Below, piece after piece: positions 56,011 to 64,000 of a stretch of 64,000 bases of DNA. Under the pieces are notes generated by a model, which was given only the letters and a program-made list of their open reading frames with translations, was not told the DNA's origin and did no database searches. The position numbers and the translations under genes were made by a program. Position 1 is the stretch's first letter; each line of letters opens with the position of its first letter. Source of the DNA: Tragulus kanchil (Eukaryota > Chordata > Mammalia > Artiodactyla > Tragulidae); NCBI GenBank assembly GCA_022376925.1, contig JAIOJX010000031.1, positions 140,696,854 to 140,760,853 on the forward strand, read 5' to 3'.

Positions 56011-56211
56011 TTTGGGGGACTTTTATTGGAACACTCCTGGGGTAGTTCAGAGGATTGAAGATGGCGCTGAACAGCTGGATCTGGAAGTTCTGTCTCAGGG
56101 GATGCCAGTGACAGGGGCTGTCGCCTGATGTTTTTTGGCAGTCACCTTCCAGCCTTGAGTTCAAGGGCCAGGTCTGGGGAAAGGAATTCTGATGGTACAC
56201 TCACCTCTAGG

Positions 56212-56428
56212 GGTTTCCCAGTGGCACTGGTGGTAAAAGAACCCATCTGTCAATACAGGAGACATAAGAGATGCAAGTTCAATCCCGGGTCAGGAAGATC
56301 CCCTGGAGGAGGGCACAGCAACCCACTCCAGTATTCTTGCCTGGAGAATTCCACAAATGGTGGAGCCTGACAGGCTACAGTTCATAGGGTCCCAAAGAGT
56401 CGGACATGACTGGAGTGATCTGGCATCC
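56212..56428 (+). mobile_element. Bov-tA SINE
   Basis: Plus copy: tttcccagtggcactggtgg, caatacaggagacataag, tattcttgcctggagaattc and agagtcggacatgactgg. Duplicated at 57348-57564; its 3' part occurs a third time at 58594-58662. Confidence 0.9.
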
Positions 56429-56887
56429 AACCATCCCTACCTTATACTGGAAAAAGATGGGGTGAAGACAGGGAGCTATACCTGACAGACAGAAGTAATC
56501 ACTACCACACCTTCCATCTCCCATGGATACACCCGGTCATCCATGTTTGTTTAATGGATTGGTTATGGCTTTTTCTCACACGGTCAAAAAGAAGAATAGG
56601 CAGAGAAATGTAGCTTAAGAAAGGTCAGCCATCAGAGGAGTTTTCCTAACCTGTTTCATGCATCACTCAGGGTCTGTTTGGCTGCAAGTGCAAACATTCC
56701 CTCACACTTACTTACACAGTGAAAGAATGGATACTCACCAATTCCATATTTTAGGGCAGATGACTTTCAACACCCCACTCCTGGTATCAACTTTTGCCTC
56801 ACCTGAGGTGTCTTGTTGACACACTGGAAGAATAAGATCTGACTAACCTGAGGCTTTGGAGGGGTTTAAAAAATATATATATATTTT

Positions 56888-57146
56888 TTGGCCTCTTTTA
56901 TTGGTCCTTCATTTATTTATTTTCATCCATCTTAATTCCTTGGTCTGTGTGGGCCTCCCATTGCAGTGGCCTCTCTCGCTGTAGAGCACCAGCTCTGGGC
57001 ACATGCATCCCAGAGCGCCAGCTCATAATTACACACACCGGTCCAGCCGCTCCTGGGTGTGTGGGATCTTCCTGTGCCAGGGATCAAACTGGTGCCCCTT
57101 GCACTGCAAGGCAGACTCTTTATCCACTGGACCACCAGGGAAGCCC
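56888..57146 (-). mobile_element. CHR-2-like SINE (duplicate copy)
   Basis: Same element as 55752-56010 at an offset of 1136 bp. Confidence 0.85.
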
Positions 57147-57347
57147 TTTGGGGGACTTTTATTGGAACACTCCTGGGGTAGTTCAGAGGATTGAAGATGG
57201 CGCTGAACAGCTGGATCTGGAAGTTCTGTCTCAGGGGATGCCAGTGACAGGGGGCTGTCGCCTGATGTTTTTTTGGCAGTCACCTTCCAGCCTTGAGTTC
57301 AAGGGCCAGGTCTGGGGAAAGGAATTCTGATGGTACACTCACCTCTA

Positions 57348-57564
57348 GGGGTTTCCCAGTGGCACTGGTGGTAAAAGAACCCATCTGTCAATACAGGAGA
57401 CATAAGAGATGCAAGTTCAATCCCGGGTCAGGAAGATCCCCTGGAGGAGGGCACAGCAACCCACTCCAGTATTCTTGCCTGGAGAATTCCACAAATGGTG
57501 GAGCCTGACAGGCTACAGTTCATAGGGTCCCAAAGAGTCGGACATGACTGGAGTGATCTGGCAT
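57348..57564 (+). mobile_element. Bov-tA SINE (duplicate copy)
   Basis: Same as 56212-56428. Confidence 0.89.
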
Positions 57565-57799
57565 CCAACCATCCCTACCTTATACTGGAAAAAGATGGGG
57601 TGAAGACAGGGAGCTATACCTGACAGACAGAAGTAATCACTACCACACCTTCCATCTCCCATGGATACACCCGGTCATCCATGTTTGTTTAATGGATTGG
57701 TTATGGCTTTTTTTCTCACGTAACTTCTAAATATGTATCTAGATTCTACTGTTGGCATATTTCTAATGGAAGGCAGTTAAGCAGTTAGAAAACCTTGCT

Positions 57800-58160
57800 C
57801 AACACTTAGCAACTATATAAGCTTGGGCAAGTTCCGTCTCTGGGACTCAATTTCTTCCTCTTTATTGTTATTTAAAAATATTTTATTTGACTGCACCAGG
57901 TTTTAGGGGCACATGGGATCTTTTTTAGCTGTGGCATGTAGCATCTTTATCTTGTGACATGCACGATCTTTAGTTGTGATATGCGGAATCTAGTTCCCTG
58001 TCCAGAGATCAAACTCAGTCCCCCTGCATAGGGAATGAGGTGTCTTAGACACTGAACCACCAGAGAAGTCCCAATTTTTTCATCTTGAAAATGGGGATAA
58101 ACATTCCTTGCGGGGCAGTTGAGGTAGTTAAAAGAGATAATTCATGAAAAGATCCTGAAG
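57800..58160 (+). mobile_element. MIR SINE relic split by a CHR SINE
   Basis: The 5' part gcttgggcaagttccgtctc and caatttcttcctc runs to about 57877. The 3' part resumes at 58074 with ttttttcatcttgaaaatgg. The inserted element occupies 57880-58073. Duplicated at about 58904-59264. Confidence 0.7.
57880..58073 (-). mobile_element. CHR-type SINE nested in MIR
   Basis: Text ttttatttgactgcaccagg, tgatatgcggaatctagttc and gaaccaccagagaagtccc is the reversed CHR signature. Duplicated at about 58980-59176. Confidence 0.75.
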
Positions 58161-59679
58161 TCGAGTGAACATTCAAGGGAAGTCCTCCAGAGATTAATTT
58201 CCCAGTTCAGTCAGTTCAGATCCTTTCAAGGCTAGCTCAAAAGCTACCCTTCCCTGAGGCCATCCCTAAGCTCCAGGTGGGAAGTGGCATCTCTTTCCTC
58301 AGTACCTGACCCACTTGATCTGTCCTTTTCTTCTGATGCTGGGCAGAGCCTGGAGTCATCCACGAGGCCTGAGATCTTCCCAGATGCTGAGGCCAATACC
58401 TGGTGGGTGCTGAGGAAGAAATGGGAGAATGCCTGAGCCAGAGAGCATTGTTCCAATTGTGAAAGCCCAGCCTGTGTCTGAACCCTCAAAATGTGAGTCA
58501 GAAACACTGCTTTAGCTTGGGCTAATGTATGTGCAAGTCTCCCCAAATGCATGGCATCCTTCCGACATGACTCCGGAGTAAAAATCTTTGCGGCACAAAT
58601 GGTGGAGCCTGACAGGCTACAGTTCATAGGGTCCCAAAGAGTCGGACATGACTGGAGTGATCTGGCATCCAACCATCCCTACCTTATACTGGAAAAAGAT
58701 GGGGTGAAGACAGGGAGCTATACCTGACAGACAGAAGTAATCACTACCACACCTTCCATCTCCCATGGATACACCCGGTCATCCATGTTTGTTTAATGGA
58801 TTGGTTATGGCTTTTTTTCTCACGTAACTTCTAAATATGTATCTAGATTCTACTGTTGGCATATTTCTAATGGAAGGCAGTTAAGCAGTTAGAAAACCTT
58901 GCTCAACACTTAGCAACTATATAAGCTTGGGCAAGTTCCGTCTCTGGGACTCAATTTCTTCCTCTTTATTGTTTTTTAAAAAATATTTTATTTGACTGCA
59001 CCAGGTTTTAGGGGCACATGGGATCTTTTAGCTGTGGCATGTAGCATCTTTATCTTGTGACATGCACGATCTTTAGTTGTGATATGCGGAATCTAGTTCC
59101 CTGTCCAGAGATCAAACTCAGTCCCCCTGCATAGGGAATGAGGTGTCTTAGACACTGAACCACCAGAGAAGTCCCAATTTTTTCATCTTGAAAATGGGGA
59201 TAAACATTCCTTGCGGGGCAGTTGAGGTAGTTAAAAGAGATAATTCATGAAAAGATCCTGAAGTCGAGTGAACATTCAAGGGAAGTCCTCCAGAGATTAA
59301 TTTCCCAGTTCAGTCAGTTCAGATCCTTTCAAGGCTAGCTCAAAAGCTACCCTTCCCTGAGGCCATCCCTAAGCTCCAGGTGGGAAGTGGCATCTCTTTC
59401 CTCAGTACCTGACCCACTTGATCTGTCCTTTTCTTCTGATGCTGGGCAGAGCCTGGAGTCATCCACGAGGCCTGAGATCTTCCCAGATGCTGAGGCCAAT
59501 ACCTGGTGGGTGCTGAGGAAGAAATGGGAGAATGCCTGAGCCAGAGAGCATTGTTCCAATTGTGAAAGCCCAGCCTGTGTCTGAACCCTCAAAATGTGAG
59601 TCGCAGAAACACTGCTTTAGCTTGGGCTAATGTATGTGTGCAAGTCTAGCCCAGGGCTTGCTGGTGAAATGCATGCTAA

Positions 59680-59862
59680 ATCACACAGCTGTGTCTGACT
59701 CTTTGTGACCCCACGGATGGTCGCCTGCCAGGCTCCTCTGTCTGTGGGATTCTCCAGCAAGAGCACTGGAGTGGATTGCTGTTGCCGCCTTCCAGCGGTC
59801 TTCCCAGGGATTGAACCCATGTCTCCTGTATTGGCAGGTGGGTTCTTTGCCACTGGCACAAC
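59680..59862 (-). mobile_element. Bov-tA SINE
   Basis: Reverse copy: gtgtctgactctttgtgacc, attctccagcaagagcactg and gtctcctgtattggcaggtg. Duplicated at 60745-60927. Confidence 0.87.
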
Positions 59863-60350
59863 CTTTCCCTATTTGCTGGTGAAATGCCACAGTGCAGTAG
59901 ACCTCAAAATCCCTAATTCCTTAGACTGGGATGTCAAACGAGTACTCCAGCTGAGCGCATGGAGTCTCCTATTGAGAAGGGCCTTGCCACTCGGCTGCTC
60001 CAGGTGGAGAGTCTTGGAGCCAGAGTGGGCAAGCCCTGATGCAGAGGCAACCGGAGACCTCAGCCAATGTCCATCAGTGTGGGAGTCTCACTACCCCAGC
60101 TCACGCAGCTCGTGTGGCTCCAGAACTCCTCCGTGGGAGTGACCCCAAGCTGCCCGCCGGAGGACTTTGCCTGATAACAAATCCTCATTTGATAGTATAT
60201 TCTCACTTGGATGTCTGTGCCCTAACAGCGAGCTTCTCTTCCTGGCCCCCTCTACCCAACCTCCACACATTTTCTTCTTTTGAAATCTGCTTCTGGAAAC
60301 CCAACCGAAGAGGCTAGAGAGGGAGGGGAATCAAAATAAAAAAGGCAGGG
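59863..60350. other. Single-copy non-coding DNA
   Basis: No gene is recognised. Repeated at 60928-61410. Confidence 0.5.
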
Positions 60351-60744
60351 GCCTCCCTCATAATCCAGAAGCTAAGGCTCCATGTTCCCAATGCAGGAGG
60401 CCTGGGCCTGGAGCTAATCCCCTGAGGCCATCCCTAAGCTCCAGGTGGGAAGTGGCATCTCTTTCCTCAGTACCTGACCCACTTGATCTGTCCTTTTCTT
60501 CTGATGCTGGGCAGAGCCTGGAGTCATCCACGAGGCCTGAGATCTTCCCAGATGCTGAGGCCAATACCTGGTGGGTGCTGAGGAAGAAATGGGAGAATGC
60601 CTGAGCCAGAGAGCATTGTTCCAATTGTGAAAGCCCAGCCTGTGTCTGAACCCTCAAAATGTGAGTCGCAGAAACACTGCTTTAGCTTGGGCTAATGTAT
60701 GTGTGCAAGTCTAGCCCAGGGCTTGCTGGTGAAATGCATGCTAA

Positions 60745-60927
60745 ATCACACAGCTGTGTCTGACTCTTTGTGACCCCACGGATGGTCGCCTGCCAGGCTC
60801 CTCTGTCTGTGGGATTCTCCAGCAAGAGCACTGGAGTGGATTGCTGTTGCCGCCTTCCAGCGGTCTTCCCAGGGATTGAACCCATGTCTCCTGTATTGGC
60901 AGGTGGGTTCTTTGCCACTGGCACAAC
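60745..60927 (-). mobile_element. Bov-tA SINE (duplicate copy)
   Basis: Same as 59680-59862 at an offset of 1065 bp. Confidence 0.86.
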
Positions 60928-61412
60928 CTTTCCCTATTTGCTGGTGAAATGCCACAGTGCAGTAGACCTCAAAATCCCTAATTCCTTAGACTGGGATGTC
61001 AAACGAGTACTCCAGCTGAGCGCATGGAGTCTCCTATTGAGAAGGGCCTTGCCACTCGGCTGCTCCAGGTGGAGAGTCTTGGAGCCAGAGTGGGCAAGCC
61101 CTGATGCAGAGGCAACCGGAGACCTCAGCCAATGTCCATCAGTGTGGGAGTCTCACTACCCCAGCTCACGCAGCTCGTGTGGCTCCAGAACTCCTCCGTG
61201 GGAGTGACCCCAAGCTGCCCGCCGGAGGACTTTGCCTGATAACAAATCCTCATTTGATAGTATATTCTCACTTGGATGTCTGTGCCCTAACAGCGAGCTT
61301 CTCTTCCTGGCCCCCTCTACCCAACCTCCACACATTTTCTTCTTTTGAAATCTGCTTCTGGAAACCCAACCGAAGAGGCTAGAGAGGGAGGGGAATCAAA
61401 ATAAAAAAGGCA

Positions 61413-61545
61413 GGGGCCTCCCTCATAATCCAGAAGCTAAGGCTCCATGTTCCCAATGCAGGAGGCCTGGGTTTAATCCCTGGTCAGGGAACTAAATCCC
61501 ACATGCTGCAACTAAGACCTGGAGTAGCCAAATAAATAAATATTC
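61413..61545 (+). mobile_element. CHR-type SINE
   Basis: Plus copy: cctccctcataatccagaag, gtttaatccctggtcaggg, aactaaatcccacatgctgc and ccaaataaataaatattc. Its 5' part also appears at 60350-60412, truncated by the duplication. Confidence 0.83.
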
Positions 61546-61624
61546 AAAAAGACCTTACTGAGCTCATGGCCTAGAAGTCATGGTATGTTATGTATTTCAA
61601 TATTTATTTGAGAGACATTCCATG

Positions 61625-61772
61625 ACATCTCTGGTGGCTGATGGTAAAGAGTCTGCCTGGAAGGCAGGAGATCCCTGTGTCGGAAAGATCCTCTGGAGAT
61701 CCGCACTCCAGTATTCTTGCTTGGAGAATCCCATGGACAGAAGAGCCTGATGGGCTACAGTCCACAGGGTCT
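61625..61772 (+). mobile_element. Bov-tA SINE, shortened
   Basis: It contains gatggtaaagagtctgcctg, tattcttgcttggagaatcc and gggctacagtccacagggtc, with an internal deletion. Confidence 0.83.
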
Positions 61773-61779
61773 TGCTGCA

Positions 61780-63060
61780 ATGATGCTGCGTAACAAGTGA
61801 CCCCTAAGGCACAGAACAACAAATTATTTCTCACTACAGGTCTGTAAATTAGCTGGAGTCAGGCTGGGGATTGGGTTCATCTCTTTCATCTTGGGGCCTG
61901 GGCTGGAAGGGTAGTGGTTATTGTGGGCACACTCTTTCATAGTGAACGGTAGGAGTGCAAGAGGGAGGAGTGGAAATCGTCAACACCTCTCCAGGTCTTG
62001 GCTTGGAACTGGCCCAGTGTCACCTCTGCCAGATTCAGCTGGGTAAAATAACTCACACAGCCAAGTACCCGGTAAGAGTGTTCCCTCTGCTCACTGGAAC
62101 TCACGGCAAATGTAGACAAGGAAGGAGCATGGACAAATGTTTTGATCTGCTGTATCAGGAGTGTGTTTAACCATCAGATACTCTGATTCCAAGCCTTAGA
62201 GTGAAATATCTGTATTTAGATAAATATCTGTATTTAGAATTCTGATGGGTACTCCCATGGACTAGGCACCATCATTATGGCCAATGAGAAGTTGTTGAAG
62301 GCTTTGGAAGCATGACACACTCAGTCCTGGGCTTGGAAAATAACCCTGGAAAATGGAGGGGCATGGAGGCTGGGAGAGAGTTAGCAATAGATGAGATGGA
62401 AGCTTGATGCTGGCATTCAGGTGTTCATCCCTGTGAAAGAAACCAGCAGGAAACTTGGTGACAGAAAACCACCATTTTATTGCCTCTTGTGATGTTGAGG
62501 GTTGGATGGGCTCAGCAGGCAGCTCTTCTGCTCCGTAGGATGTTGACTGGGATTGCTGTCAGCTGGGGGCTCCTTCATGCTAGACACCCGAGACAGCGCC
62601 CTCCCAAGGCTGGCAACTGCTGCCGGCTGTCCACTGGAAGCTGAGCTGGGGCTGTCAACTGGCCCAGATGCATGACCTCTCCATGTGGCCTGGGTTTCCA
62701 GCACTGAGGTTATGTTCTGAGAGTGAATGCCCCAGAAGTGAGCATTCCGAGTGGGAGGAAACAAAAGCTGCCCATGCTCTTCAAGACTGGGCCCAGCACT
62801 TGCACCCGGCTCGCTCCTCCCCAACTCTGCTGGTCGCAGGGCCAGCCTGCACTCAAGGGGGAAAGTAACTACCTCTGCTCCACAGGGAGAGTGACACACC
62901 ATGATGCTTGCCACATTTCATCAATCTCACCTAGACAGTGGTGGGGTGGAGGGAGGGAATGCAGGTCTAAGGGAGATTGCAGAAGAATGGACAGAACCTG
63001 GCACCTTATTAGTCATGAAAGGAAGAATTGGGATGCCCAGAAATCCTGGAGTTGAAGATT
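61780..63060. other. Non-coding DNA with hints of old repeats
   Basis: aacaaattatttctcacta at about 61818 resembles a widespread old mammalian repeat, family unassigned. An 18-bp tandem duplication (aaatatctgtatttaga) lies at 62204-62239. No exon is recognised. Confidence 0.4.
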
Positions 63061-64000
63061 TGTTGGAGTGGCCAATACAAACCCTAGGGTCAGTCTCGGG
63101 GACAAGCCCCCTGTCATGTATTAAATGTGTTCCCTGGGAAGTAAAGGTGGTTGGCATCTTCACCTGGGACACCTACAATTATTCCAGAGGCATCACATGG
63201 TTTAGCTGGGTTTCTGGTACAGCACCTAATGAAGAGGCCATGGGACAGGTCAATTCAGGTCGGAGAGGAAAACTATTGGGTGTTCCTGGGGAAAGAGGGT
63301 CACAGCAGCCAGACTAAGGCACACTGTGCAGATCACACAGGGAGAGAGGTTGGCCTCTGCTTACTTCTGAAAAGTACATTTCTTGCCATATCATCAGAAA
63401 TGGACTTTTTCGCTCTCAGGGTGGCACCTGGCCTCTTTCTAGGGGTGTCAGTCGACCCAAATGGTCAGCCTTGATGGTGATGTCCCCTTCATGGCCTCCC
63501 TTCATCCCTGGAGGCCCAGGACCATCTGGAGATGGAGGTCTGAGGGTTCTCTTCGACAGGAGAGAATCCCAGAATCACCTTTCTCAACAGCCAGACCAGG
63601 CCTTGGAGGGCAATACTGGGTATGATATATATTTTTTTCTATTCTCTTTTCACTAAAGTATTTTCCCCCTCTGACTTCCTTATAAAGCCGGCTTTTCTTT
63701 CAGCCTGAGGATCCTGGGCTCCAAGTCATCTGTGTCTCAAGGTCAAGGACATCTCTTAGCCCGCTCCTCAAATTGTTTCATCTCTCATTACTATGTCTCT
63801 TCTGTCTTCCCTTCCCAGGGGCCAATTTCAAGAGATCAAGTTCACCCATTTAAAAACATTTCCAAAGATGAAGCTTGGTTCTCGATAAGCTGGACTAGCC
63901 CAAGCAGATAACTAAGCTGGGCGGGGACGTGAGTGCTTGTGTGGGTCAATCTTTCTCTTGTTTCTGAAGAAAGAAAGGGATGAGATGTGAGGAAGGCCAT
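63061..64000. other. Single-copy non-coding DNA
   Basis: An open stretch on the plus strand around 62901-63317 has no recognisable domain or splice context. The window ends in unique sequence. Confidence 0.4.

Larger units (their letters stand above)
55441..57715 (+). repeat. Direct duplication 17, 1136-bp unit
   Basis: 55441-56576 recurs at 56577-57715. The first-copy end has gctttttctc where the second has two more T residues; gacaggggctg and gatgttttttgg in the first are gacagggggctg and gatgtttttttgg in the second. It overlaps duplication 16; 55441-55801 occurs three times. Confidence 0.93.
57491..59695 (+). repeat. Direct duplication 18, 1104-bp unit
   Basis: 57491-58594 recurs from 58595. 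The last about 100 bases of the first copy (58490-58594) are badly garbled: gagtcagaaac for gagtcgcagaaac, gtatgtgcaag for gtatgtgtgcaag, then text only loosely alignable to 59645-59715. Confidence 0.93.
59355..61471 (+). repeat. Direct duplication 19, 1065-bp unit
   Basis: 59355-60412 recurs at 60420-61471. The first-copy end (gcctgggcctggagctaatc) is a garbled form of a clean CHR SINE sequence at 61464 onward. It overlaps duplication 18. Confidence 0.93.

Noticed and set aside
2282..61471. A new tandem-repeat or transposon family with a ~1.1-kb unit
   Set aside because: The units share no sequence with each other beyond common SINEs, have no terminal repeats and no target-site duplications. 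Only their length and junction errors are similar.
62901..63317. 138-codon plus-strand frame as a possible exon
   Set aside because: No recognised domain, no evident splice sites or partner exons. Its length is compatible with chance.

Overview
This window is non-coding nuclear DNA from a ruminant, most likely a bovid. The evidence is its repeat content. It holds many Bov-tA tRNA-type SINEs, ART2A/BovB-derived blocks, and CHR-type SINEs found in cetaceans, hippos and ruminants. Older L1, MIR, MER5A and hAT relics lie beneath them. I could not support any protein-coding exon, RNA gene, CRISPR array or bacterial-type feature. Open frames are short. The longest recurrent ones (peptides containing VVQWV..LPC or QGSNW.PLHCK) are translations of the CHR SINEs.

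The dominant structure is a series of about 19 head-to-tail direct duplications, each roughly 1.07-1.18 kb and nearly identical between copies. First copies start near 2282, 6577, 8886, 12861, 17272, 20080, 22531, 24515, 29359, 31191, 38079, 41232, 43102, 44913, 46835, 53542, 55441, 57491 and 59355. They follow no gene or repeat boundary. Copy ends facing the junctions are often degraded: homopolymer runs are shortened, short deletions appear, or the text is scrambled. Sequence continues cleanly only past the second copy. From about 41.2 to 49 kb and 53.5 to 61.5 kb the duplications overlap like a staircase, so parts occur three times. The best explanation is an assembly with unmerged overlapping contigs or reads, not biology. 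Collapsing the duplicates would shorten the 64 kb window to roughly 43 kb.

Layout: 1-1.4 kb is unassigned, possibly repeat-derived. 1.4-18 kb is repeat-rich, with CHR and Bov-tA SINEs, ART2A and fragmented L1. 18.2-22.5 kb is mostly single-copy apart from its duplication. 22.5-26.8 kb holds SINEs, a MIR and a (TG)n tract. 26.8-36.6 kb is GC-richer, repeat-poor DNA with two candidate conserved non-coding segments. 36.9-37.9 kb is an L1 3' end in minus orientation. 38-43 kb holds a SINE nested in a SINE, a MER5A and an ART2A block. 43-48 kb is mostly single-copy and has a candidate regulatory cluster near 45.6-45.8 kb. 49-53 kb holds a CHR SINE, GC-rich single-copy DNA and a decayed hAT transposase relic. 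53.5-61.8 kb is a SINE-dense staircase. 61.8-64 kb is largely unassigned.

I found no undescribed biological system. The real discovery here concerns assembly quality.
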